DNA of 64,000 nucleotides. Source: Lolium rigidum (Eukaryota; Streptophyta; Magnoliopsida; Poales; Poaceae). The notes under the pieces are model-generated. The model was not told where the DNA came from. It saw only the letters and a program-made list of their open reading frames with translations, and did not search any database. The stretch is from assembly GCF_022539505.1 (NCBI RefSeq), contig NC_061511.1, positions 32,684,620 to 32,748,619 on the forward strand, in the 5' to 3' direction. Both the position numbers and the translations under genes were made by a program. This document shows, one piece after another, positions 36,376-46,262 of this stretch. Each line of letters begins with the position of its first letter. Position 1 is the first letter of the stretch.

Positions 36376-37626
36376 AGTTCATCATATGATTCATCGGATG
36401 ACAAGTTCGACCAAGAAGAAGAGGAGAACATATCGATACTATTAGCATACCGCGCCGTTAAGAGGCCAAAATTTGGTGGATCGGTGTTCGGTAGACAGAA
36501 GTTGTGGAAAGAAAGGATTGAAGGGCATGAGAAGTTGATGCGGTCGTATTTCAATGAGAATCCGATTTTCCCCGAAAGCTATTTTCGGCGGCGTTTCCGG
36601 ATGAGTCTCAACTTGTTCAGGCACATTGCAACGGAGGTCACCAAATATGATCGTTTCTTTGAGCAAAGGAGGAATGCCGCCGGAGAACTTGGTCATAGCA
36701 CATATCAAAAGGTGACCGCCGCCTTGCGTATGTTGGCATATGGTATACCGGCGGATCTTATTGATGATCATTTGGCCATGGGAGAGAGCACTTCTATCTT
36801 GTGTGTGAAGCGCTTTGTCGTTGCAATTGCCAATGTCTTTGGCTCCACATACTTGAGAGCCCCCAATGCTCAAGACACGGCAAGGCTTATGGAGATCAAC
36901 GCCAACCGGGGGTTTCCCGGTATGCTTGGTTCCATTGATTGTATGCATTGGAGTTGGAAGAATTGTCCAGCGGCATGGCATGGACAATTCAAAGGCTACA
37001 AGAAGGATGCCACCATAGTACTTGAAGCGGTGGCCGACCAAGAGACTTGGATATGGCATGCTTTCTTTGGAATGCCCGGATCTTGCAATGACATCAATGT
37101 TCTTCAACGGTCACCACTAATGACAAGACTTGCAATGCGGGAAGGTCCATTGGTGGAGTTTGAAGCAAATGGCCACAAGTACAACTATGGCTACTTCCTC
37201 GCCGACGGAATATATCCAAGGTGGCAAACATTTGTGAAGCCAATTATTCAACCAAAAGGTAAGAAGCAAACCCAATTCCATAATGCACAAGCGGCGGCTA
37301 GGAAAGATGTAGAGAGAGCATTTGGGATTTTGCAAGCCCAATTTGCCATTGTTAGAGGACCGGCTAGATTTTGGGATCAAGAATGCCTTTGGTATATCAT
37401 GACCGCGTGTGTAATCATGCACAACATGATTATAGAGGATGATCGCGGAAAAGATGTGGATCATACCCACTACGACTTGATGGGGGTTCCCGTGCAAGCG
37501 AGGAGGTCCGCACATAGGATTGCCCGATTCATTGCCTCATACCATGCCATTCGGTGCAACGACACACATGATGAGCTTCAAAAAGATCTCATTGAAGAAT
37601 GGTGGAATTGGAATGGACAACAATAG
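36376..37626 (+). CDS. PIF/Harbinger transposase, exon 2 (exon 1 split by element A)
   Basis: An uninterrupted frame of 416 codons including the stop. The acidic N-terminal part (DSSDDKFDQEEEEN) leads into FRRRFRMS and the DDE nuclease core: first Asp in LGSIDCMHW (about 36937), second in CNDINVL (about 37091), Glu in RKDVERAFGIL (about 37313). Exon 1 is predicted at 29042-29067 joined to 36245-36290 (24 codons starting with a serine run) and an 85-bp GT-AG intron (36291-36375) joins it in phase. Full length would be about 440 aa, normal for the family. The retrotransposon sits in exon 1 after codon 8, so the gene is disrupted although exon 2 shows no damage. Its presence implies recent activity. 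Confidence 0.9.
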   Translation, partial: SSSYDSSDDKFDQEEEENISILLAYRAVKRPKFGGSVFGRQKLWKERIEGHEKLMRSYFNENPIFPESYFRRRFRMSLNLFRHIATEVTKYDRFFEQRRNAAGELGHSTYQKVTAALRMLAYGIPADLIDDHLAMGESTSILCVKRFVVAIANVFGSTYLRAPNAQDTARLMEINANRGFPGMLGSIDCMHWSWKNCPAAWHGQFKGYKKDATIVLEAVADQETWIWHAFFGMPGSCNDINVLQRSPLMTRLAMREGPLVEFEANGHKYNYGYFLADGIYPRWQTFVKPIIQPKGKKQTQFHNAQAAARKDVERAFGILQAQFAIVRGPARFWDQECLWYIMTACVIMHNMIIEDDRGKDVDHTHYDLMGVPVQARRSAHRIARFIASYHAIRCNDTHDELQKDLIEEWWNWNGQQ

Positions 37627-38300
37627 TTGCATATTTGTTGTATTTGTTTGAAAACTATGTGTTGTATTGTATCAAAACCATGTTGTATTGTTGTACGTTG
37701 GACGTGTTGTATTTGGTGTGAAGTATTGTTGTGAACAATGTATTGTATTTCGATGGTACAATTTATTATGTGAATTTTTATGTATTGTTTGATCTTGTTG
37801 GATGCATACTTGTGTGTGTTTCTTGTTTGCGCCGCGCCGCGCGCTGCAAAATGGCGCGTCCGGCGGAGGTGCTATTTTACCGCGCCAACGCGCGCTGCAA
37901 AATGGCGTGTCCGGCGGGGGAGAAATCGCTCCGGCGCGCGGCAACGGTTTACAGCGCGCAGAATCTGAGGTTTAGCGCGCCGCGATATAGCGCGCCTGCT
38001 GGAGATGCTCTTAGGCTGGTGCCAATGCATAGCCTCACTCTCACCCGCCACGTTAGCTTTTTCCCTCACTCTCACACCACTCTCACCCCACTCTCACCCC
38101 ACCTTGCCAATGCATGGGCTATAGTGAGAGCTCTCACTTCTCTCTCCTCCACATCAGCTTTTCTCTCTCCTCGACATTAGTATTTCTTTTTCAGCTTACA
38201 ACATTAAAAATAATGCAAGGAAATTATTTTATTGAACTAAAATTGTTACCGATTACATCATAAAAAGAAATTACATAAAAATTTGAAAAAAGTACATAAT

Positions 38301-39559
38301 CTAGGCATTATGAGCCCACACATGCTCTATCAAATCTTGCTGGAGCTGTGTATACACCGGTGAGTCCCTCATATCGTTGTCCATCTGAATCCTGGCTGCT
38401 AGGCTTGGTGGTGCATGGTGGTGTATTGCAGGGCCGACATTGGACTCAACGGTCTCATAGGTGTGCTCCAAATTTGTACCACGCTCATCGTCGATGATCA
38501 TGTTGTGCAGAATGACACATGCACGCATGATCAACCCAAGAGTACGCCTCGAGTAGGAGCGTCCCGGAACTGCTAGAATGTTGAACCTAGCCTTCAGCAC
38601 TCCAAAGGCACACTCGACATCTTTGCGCCAAGCTGATTGAGCAGCAGTGAACATTCGCTGCTTTTCACTTTGTGGAAGAGTAACACCTTTCATGAACACC
38701 GGCTAGGAGGGGTAGATGCCGTCGGCAAGGTAGTAACCATAGTTGTACTCTTGTCCATTCACCGTGAAGTTCACTACGGGTGCTTCTCCCCTAAGCACAT
38801 CCGTGAACAACGGCGATCGGTTGAGTACATTGAGGTCGTTGTTGGACCCGGCCACTCCAAAAAGGCATGCCGGATCCAGCGATCATACGACTCAACGGCT
38901 TCTAAGATTATGGTAGGGTGTTTGATGTCTCCCCTTGTGAATTGACCAGCAAAAGCCACTGGGCAGTTCCTCCACTGCCAATGCATGCAATCGATGCTCC
39001 CTAACATCCCCGGAAAGCCACGCTCCTCGGCTTTCGCTAACGTACGCTGCGTATCCTCGACGGTTGGTCGACGGCAAAACGTCTCCCCGTAACGAGGCAA
39101 TGATGCCTTCACGGAATCTATCTAGACAATCCGATGTAGTTTGTCTAGCTAACTTAAGCCACTCATCTATTGTATCTCGCAGAGGCTCCATAAGCTAACG
39201 GACGCAAAGCCGCAGTACACTTTTGTATGGGAGAATGACCGGGACGGTTGAGAGCATCAACTCTTTGGGTGAAATACGGAGAGTATTCACCCAATCTATC
39301 CACAATGCGCGAGGAAAAGGGATCGCCTCATCCGATACCTTCGCCGAAAGAAGCTCGGAGGATAGTTGCAGTCGTCGGCGAAGTAGTCCTCGAAGAGCCG
39401 ATCGCTTGCACCCAGACGATCACGTCTGATGAACTCTCGGCGGCGTCGCGGCCGTCTTGGCTCCTCCTCCTCGTTCAGCATCTCCTCCTCGTACTCCGCC
39501 TGGAATGCATCGATCAGATCACCCTCTATTCCGTCGCTCGAACTGCTGGACGAAGACAT
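38301..39559 (-). pseudogene. PIF/Harbinger transposase 2, frameshifted
   Basis: The N-terminus starts MSSSSSSSDGIEGD with an acidic stretch and FFRRRYRMRRS. The DDE core is recognisable in pieces: first Asp in LGSIDCMHW, second Asp region near 38835, Glu in RKDVECAFGVLKARF. The reading frame is broken near 39310, 39177, 39094 and about 38860, and a TAG stop lies at 38703-38705. The breaks at 39310, 39177 and 39094 coincide with CTCG/CGAG where the family frame would need CTG/CAG; the one near 38860 is a shortened T run. The C-terminal 132 codons are open. Compared with transposase 1 this copy is inactive as assembled. Confidence 0.85.
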
Positions 39560-39654
39560 GGCGTTGAGAGGAGTGGAAATGGAGAGTGGAGGAGATGAAA
39601 TGGGTGTGGAGTGAGTGAAACCATATGGGGGTATTTATAGGGGGGGATGAAATT

Positions 39655-40029
39655 TTAGGGTTTTTTGAAGTACCAACGGCTACCCCAACGGCTAGCTGAG
39701 GTGGACGAATCAGATCGCGCCACCTCAGCTACTACCGCCCCTCTCTCGCCCGCTCTCGCCCACCTATCGCCCGCATCTCGCCCCACTCCCGCCCGCCTAC
39801 CGCCCGCTCTCGCCCGCGCTGTCGCCCGCCCCTCTCTCGCCCCGCCCCGCCTATCGCCCCGCTGTCGCCGCGCTGTCGCCCCCAACGCGGGCGGTAGCCA
39901 GGCGGCAGCGGGCGGTACCGCCCGGCACCAGCCGCAGCGCCCCGCGCTCCCGTCCCGCCCCACTCCCGCCCCTCTCTCGCCCGGCGGCGGGCGGTACCGC
40001 CCGCGCTGCCACCCGCGTTGGCACCAGCC
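39655..40029. repeat. C-rich low-complexity subterminal region of Harbinger 2
   Basis: Dense CTCTCGCCC, CCCGCCC and GGCGGTACCGCC words. Open frames across it are compositional. Confidence 0.7.
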
Positions 40030-40032
40030 TTA

Positions 40033-41004
40033 TATAATGATATGAACTTTGAAGACACCTGTAATATTTGGGGTTTCCAATCTTATTTGTCATAGAAAGG
40101 GCAAGGTTTCCAATATAGCGGAACAAAAGACCTTTTCAAGAAAAAAAAGGCAGGTTTTGAAAAATCAAACCCTCTACTTGTGGGTATCAAGATACTTTTC
40201 TAACATTGTTGCGATCCTATATGGGAGAGAGTGAATTAGGTTTTTGGTAAGCGCTCTCTGCGACTGCTCAAGCTCTTCACCACGGGCCGCCTACCAGCCA
40301 AGTCAGGCGGTGCAGCCTACCATCGTCTTCAATATCGTCTACTTTGACATGTTGTCGCCAACTTTGTCGTCAACAACGTTACTGCTGCATCGACAACTGC
40401 TGCAACTCCACCGAATCGGTATATGTCACGCGATGGTTATCATATTGTTTGCACTGAGGTTGTTCATGTTCCTTAATACATCTAGTATATTCGAGTTTCA
40501 CATGTTAGTAGTTGTTGTTGTCATGTTTTATATTCTGGAATTCATCATAGAAATTGTGTCTAATTATCCAACAATCCAGAAATTAGTTTACAGGTGCGCA
40601 TTTTAAGAGCTGGCGGATTAAGGCCAAGCTATGGCTTACTCATCTGAAAGTGTCCGAAGTTACTAAAAGCAAACCTGGAGGAACTATATCTCACAAAGAT
40701 TAGAAAATGTCTTAGGAAGCCAATAATATTTTCGTTGGATGCATTCTGAGTGTTCTTGTTGATCGTCTGTGGAATGTGTACATCCACATATCAGATGGAA
40801 AAGAGCTCTAGGGATGCACTGAATGCTAAGTATGATGCAACCGATGGAGGCAGTGAAATGTATATTATGGAGAGATTCCATAACTTCAAGATGATGAACA
40901 ACCATTTTGTAGTTGAACAAGCTCACGAAATAGAGTGCTTTATCAATGCTACACCCTCACTGGAGCCTAATGCACGGGTATCATTGGCAAACTGGCTGCT
41001 AGAG
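40033..41004 (+). mobile_element. degenerate Ty1/copia fragment with gag remnant
   Basis: At about 40775-40930 the frames encode DALNAKYDATDGGSEMYIME and RFHNFKMMNNHFVVEQAHEI, which match the UBN2-type gag of grass copia elements. The preceding piece (LVDRLWNVYI) is in another frame, so the gene is broken. The upstream part (40240-40620) has no recognisable coding sequence. No LTR was identified. Confidence 0.65.
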
Positions 41005-41054
41005 CCTAATGCTTCTGCTTCCATGGCACTCATGTGCTTGTCCAACATGGTCAT

Positions 41055-42765
41055 TGATACGTCTCCAACGTATCGATAATTTCTTGTGTTCCATGCCACA
41101 TTATTGATGTTATCTACATGTTATATGCACACTTTATGTCATATTCGTGCATTTTCTGGAACTAACCTATTAACAAGATGCCGAAGTGCCGGTTCTCGTT
41201 TTCTCGCTGTTTTTGGTTTCAGAAATCCTAGTAACGAAATATTCTCGGAATCGGACGAAATCAACGCCCAAGTTCCTATTTTACCCGGAAGCATCCAGAA
41301 CACACGAGAAGGACCAGAGGGGGGGCCCAGGGCCACCAAACCCTAGGCCGGCGCGGCCAAGGGGGGGGCCGCGCCGCCCTATGGTGTGGCCCCCCTGTCA
41401 GCCCTCCTGCGCCGCCTCTTCGCCTATTTAAAGCCTCCGTCGCGAAAACCCTGGGGCGTTCGACGAAAACCACAGAAACCTTCCAGGGCCGCCGCCATCG
41501 CGAAGCCAAGATCTGGGGGACAGGAGTCTCTGTTCCGGCACCCTGCCGGAGCAGGGAAGTGCCCCCGGAAGGCTTCTCCATCGACACCGCTGCCATCTCC
41601 ACCGCCATCTTCATCACCGCTGCTGCTCCCATGAGGAGGGAGTAGTTCTCCATCGAGGCTCGGGGCTGTACCGGTAGCTATGTGGTTCATCTCTCTCCTA
41701 TGTGCTTCAATACAATAATCTCATGAGCTGCCTTACATGATTGAGATTCATATGATGATGCTTGTAATCTAGATGTCATTATGCTAGTCAAGTGAGTTTT
41801 ACTTATGTGATCTCCGGAGACTCCTCGTCCCACGTGTGTAAAGGTGACAAGTGTGTGCACCGTGTGGGTCTCTTAGGCCATATTTCACGAATACTTATTC
41901 ACTCGTTGAAGAGCATAGTGAGGTGCTTATTTATATCTCTTTATGATTGCAATGTGTTTGTATCACAATTTATCTATGTGCTACTCTAGTGATGTGTTAT
42001 TAAAGTAGTTTTATTCCTCCCGCACGTGTGCAAAGGTGACGATGTGTGCACCGTGTTAGTACTTGGTTTATGCTATGATTATGATCTCTTGTAGATTATG
42101 AAGTTAACTATTGCTATGATATATTGATGTGATCTATTCCTCCTACATATGCATGAAGGTGACGAGTGTGCATGCTATGCTAGTACTTGGTTTAGTCTCG
42201 TTGATCTATCTTACACTAAAGGTTACTAAAACATGAGCATTATTGTGGAGCTTGTTAACTCCGGCATTGAGGGTTCGTGTAATCCTACGCAATGTGTTCA
42301 TCATCCAACAAAAGTGTAGAGTATGCATTTATCTATTCTGTTATGTGATCAATGTTGAGAGTGTCCACTAGTGAAAGTCTATTCCCTAGGCCTTGTTCCT
42401 AAATATCGCTATCGCTGCTTGTTTACTCGTTTTACTGCGTTACTACCGTCGCATTACTACCGCTTGTTTACTCGTTCGGGCAAAGCACTTTTCCGGTGTC
42501 GTTGCCGTTGCTACTGCTTATTCATACCACCCGTATTTCACTATCTCTTCGCCGAACTAGTGCACCTATTAGGTGTGTTGGGGACACAAGAGACTTCTTG
42601 CTTTGTGGTTGCGGGGTTGCATGAGAGGGATATCTTTGACCTCTTCCTCCCCGAGTTCGATAAACCTTGGGTATCCACTTAAGGGAAACTTGTCTGCTGT
42701 TCTACAAACCTCTGCTCTTGGAGGCCCAACACTGTCTACAAGAATAGAAGCTCCCGTAGACATCA
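41055..42765 (+). repeat. 5' LTR of element B
   Basis: 1711 bp from TGATACGTC to GTAGACATCA. The core promoter box is TATTTAAAG (about 41424). The region 41320-41625 is strongly diverged from the same part of the 3' LTR while the rest is nearly identical. Confidence 0.9.
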
Positions 42766-42775
42766 AGCACTTTTC

Positions 42776-42793
42776 TGGCGCCGTTGCCGGGGA
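42776..42793 (+). promoter_or_regulatory. primer binding site of element B (tRNA-Asp)
   Basis: TGGCGCCGTTGCCGGGGA, 10 bp after the 5' LTR. Confidence 0.9.
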
Positions 42794-42928
42794 GGAAAGG
42801 TAAAAGGCACTCATACTACGGTCCCAGGTAAAGTATTTTTCTGTTGCCGTCGTGTGTGTGCTCAAAGCTATTTCCTTTAGATCCTGCAATTGCATCTTTT
42901 TGTTTCTTGTTTACACTAGTTTGGCATA

Positions 42929-43664
42929 ATGGACAACAATGAGCTTCTTATTCTGTTTCCTCATTTAAAACATGGATTGTTTGATGCGAAAATTAAAAAA
43001 CCTATGGAATCTTATTTGCATGCTCGGTAGTAATATTAGTATGAACGCTTTGAACACCATTGTTGATAAAGATATAGAAAGTTCTAAGCTTGGGGAAGCT
43101 GGTTTTCATGATATTTTTAGTCCCCCAAGCATTGAGGAGAAAATTTTCTTTGATGATACTTTGCCTCCTATTTGTGATGATTATAATAGTGGTCTTTTGA
43201 TGCCACCTACTATGGAGAGTAAATTTTGTTGTGATTATACTATGCCTCCTACACTTGATGAGAATAATAATGATAGCTACTTTGTTGAATTTGCTCCTAC
43301 TACAACTAATAAAACTGATTATGCTTATGTGGAGAGTAATAATTTTATGCATGAGACTCATGATAAGAATGCTTTATGTGATAGTTATATTGTTGAGTTT
43401 GCTCATGTTGCTACTGAAAGTTATTATGAGAGAGGAAAATATGGTTGTAGAAATTTTCATGTTACTAAAACACCTCTCTATGTGCTGAAATTTTTGAAGC
43501 TACACTTGTTTTATCTTCCTATGCTTGTTACTTTGCTCTTCATGAACTTGTTTATTTACAAGATTCCTATGCATAGGAAGCATGTTAGACTTAAATGTGT
43601 TTTGAATTTGCCTCTTGATGCTCTCTTTTGCTTCAAATACTATTTCTTGCGAGTGCATCATTAA
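42929..43664 (+). pseudogene. element B copy of the family ORF (one frameshift)
   Basis: ATG at 42929 opens the family frame (MDNNELLILF) for about 33 codons and then meets a stop caused by one extra base in CTCGG at 43023-43026. The frame that follows is open to 43664 and carries the rest of the family protein (SNISMNALNTI ... FIYKIPMHRKHVRLK ... FLRVHH). An alternative ATG at 42972 in the downstream frame gives a 230-aa product. Features: Asp/Asn/Tyr-rich middle with DYTMPPTLDENN-type repeats and a basic, hydrophobic C-terminal third. No domain is recognised. Confidence 0.75.
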
Positions 43665-44297
43665 AACTGCTGAGCCCATCTTAATGGCTAAAAAGAAAGA
43701 ACTTCTTGGGAGATAACCCATGTGTTATTTTGCTACAGTACTTTGTTTTATATTTGTGTCTTGGAAGTTGTTTACTACTGTAGCAACCTCTCCTTATCTT
43801 AGTTTTGTGTTTTGTTGTGCCAAGTAAAGTCTTTGATAGTAAAGTAAGTACTAGATTTGGATTACTGCGCAGAAACAGATTTTTTTTGCTGTCACGAATC
43901 TGGGTCTAATTCTCTGTAGGTAACTCAGAAAATTATGCCAATTTACGTGAGTGATCCTCAGATATGTACGCAACTTTCATTCAATTTGAGCATTTTCGTT
44001 TGAGCAAGTCTGGTGGCCTAATAAAATCCATCTTTACGGACTGTTCTGTTTTGACAGATTCTGCCTTTTATTTCGCATTGCCTCTTTTGCTATGTTGGAT
44101 GAATTTCTTTGATCCATTAATGTCCAGTAGCTTTATGCAATGTCCAGAAGTGTTAAGAATGATTGTGTCACCTCTGAACATGTTAATTTTTATTGTCCAC
44201 TAACCCTCTAATGAGTTGTTTCGAGTTTGGTGTGGAGGAAGTTTTCAAGGGTCAAGAGAGGAGGATGATATACTACGATCAAGAAGAGTGAAAAGTC

Positions 44298-44383
44298 TAA
44301 GCTTGGGGATGCCCCGGTGGTTCATCCCTGCATATATCAAGAAGACTCAAGCGTCTAAGCTTGGGGATGCCCAAGGCATCCCC
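44298..44383 (+). repeat. paired PPT-like motifs and GGGGATGCC inverted repeat
   Basis: TAAGCTTGGGGATGCC occurs at 44298-44313 and 44356-44371. The second runs into an inverted repeat (GGGGATGCC, 3-base loop, GGCATCCCC; 44363-44383). The same arrangement is present in fragment G (5199-5219), element A (32910-32930), fragment E (53214-53234) and element C (56295-56315). Confidence 0.9.
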
Positions 44384-46247
44384 TTCTTCATCGATAAATT
44401 ATCAGGTTCCTTCTCTTGAAACTATATTTTTATTCAATCACATCTTATGTACTTTACTTGGAACGTCTGTTTGCTTTTGTTTTTGTTTTTGTTTGAATAA
44501 ATTGGATTACATCATGCTTGTGTGGGAGAGAGACACGCTCCGCTGGTTCATATGAACACATGTGTTCTTAGCTCATAATATTCATGGCGAAGTTTCCTCT
44601 TCGTTAAATTGTTATATGGTTGGAATTGGAAAATACTACATGTAGTAATTCTAAAATGTCTTGGATAATTTGATACTTGGCAATTGTTGTGCTCATGTTT
44701 AAGCTCTTGCATCATATACTTTGCACCCATTAATGAAGAAATACATAGAGCATGCTAAAATTTGGTTTGCATAATTGGTCTCTCTAAGGTCTAGATAATT
44801 TCTAGTATTGAGTTTTGAACAACAAGGAAGACGGTGTAGAGTCTTATAATGTTTACAATATGTCTTTTATGTGAGTTTTGCTGCACCGGTTCATCCTTGT
44901 GTTTGTTTCAAATAACCTTGCTAGCCTAAACCTTGTATCGAGAGGGAATACTTCTCATGCATCCAAAATACTTGAGCCAATCACTATGCCATTTGTGTCC
45001 ACCATATCTACCTATACTACATGGTATTTTCCCGCCATTCCAAAGTAAATTGCTTGAGTGCTACCTTTAAAATTCCATCATTCACCTTTGCAATATATAG
45101 CTCATGGGACAAATAGCTTAAAAACTATTGTGGTATTGAATATGTAATTATGCACTTTATCTCTTATTAAGTTGCTTGTTGTGCGATAACCATGTTTATC
45201 GGGGAACGCCATCAACTCATTGTTGAATTTCATGTGAGTTGCTATGCATGTTCGTCTTGTCCGAAGTAAGGGCGATCTACACCGAGTTGAATGGTTTGAG
45301 CATGCATATTGTGAGAGAAGAACATTGGGCCGCTAACTAAAGCCATGATCCATGGTGGAAGTTTCAGTTTTGGACAAATATCCTCAAGTCTCTAATGAGA
45401 AAAGAATTAATTGTTGTCAAATGCTTAAAGCATTCAAAGAGGAGTCCATTATCTCGTTGTCTATGTTGTCCCGGTATGGATGTCTAAGTTGAGAATAATC
45501 AAAAGCGAGAAATCCAAATGCGAGCTTTCTCCTTAGACCTTTGTACAGGCGGCATAGAGGTACCCCTTTGTGAAACTTGGTTAAAGCATATGTATTGCAA
45601 TGATAATCCGTGTTAATCCAAGCTAATTAGGACAAGGTGCGGGCACTATTGGTACACTATGCATGAGGCTTGCAACTTATAAGATATAATTTACATGATG
45701 CATATGCTTTATTACTACCGTTGACAAAATTGTTTCATGTTTTCAAAACCAAAGCTCTAGCACAAATATAGCAATCGATGCTTTTCCTCTATGGATGACC
45801 ATTCTTTTACTTTCATTGTTGAGTCAGTTCACCTATTTCTATCCACCTCAAGAAGCAAACACTTGTGTGAACTGTGCATTGATTCCTACATACTTGCTTA
45901 TTGCACTTATTATATTACTCTATGTTGACAATATCCATGAGATATACATGTTACAAGTTGAAAGCAACCGCTGAAACTTAATCTTCTTTTGTGTTGCTTC
46001 AATACCTTTACTTTGAATTATTGCTTTATGAGTTAACTCTTATGCAAGACTTATTGATGCTTGTCTTGAAGTGCTATTCATGAAAAGTCTTTGCTTTATG
46101 ATTCACTTGTTTACTCATGTCATACACATTGTTTTGATCGCTGCATTCACTACATATGCTTTACAAATAGTATGATCAAGATTATGATGGCATGTCACTC
46201 CAGAAATTATCTTTGTTATCATTTTACCTGCTCGGGACGAGCAGAAC

Positions 46248-46262
46248 TAAGCTTGGGGATGC
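46248..46262 (+). promoter_or_regulatory. polypurine tract of element B
   Basis: TAAGCTTGGGGATGC directly before the 3' LTR. Confidence 0.85.

Larger units (their letters stand above)
28556..38010 (+). mobile_element. PIF/Harbinger DNA transposon 1, split by a retrotransposon
   Basis: The left end GAGCATCTCCAACAG and right end (reverse complement) GAGCATCTCCAGCAG form terminal inverted repeats that continue with CGCGCTATAT. TTA flanks both sides (28553-28555 and 38011-38013), the target site of this superfamily. Without the nested element A (29068-36239 plus its 5-bp TSD) it is about 2.28 kb. It encodes a DDE transposase on the plus strand. I see no Myb-like second ORF, which autonomous PIF/Harbinger elements usually carry. 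Subterminal CGCGC-rich repeats and a GCAAAA motif near both ends may be transposase-binding sites. Confidence 0.9.
38014..40029 (-). mobile_element. PIF/Harbinger DNA transposon 2
   Basis: About 2.0 kb bounded by GGCTGGTGCCAATGC at the left and GGCTGGTGCCAACGC (reverse complement) at the right, flanked by TTA on both sides (38011-38013 and 40030-40032). It carries a broken transposase gene on the minus strand. Subterminal regions are low-complexity: CTCTCACCC repeats at the left (38038-38105) and CTCTCGCCC/CCCGCCC repeats at the right (39730-39980), in the same orientation. No Myb-like ORF is seen. Confidence 0.85.

Noticed and set aside
39730..39980. CRISPR-like or satellite array
   Set aside because: The repeats are short, irregular C-rich words without spacers of fixed length, inside the end of a Harbinger element; nothing else in this eukaryotic window resembles a CRISPR array.
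42776..42793. tRNA-Asp gene fragments at the PBS sites
   Set aside because: Only 18 bases match, always just after an LTR and in antisense to the tRNA 3' end, as expected of primer sites.
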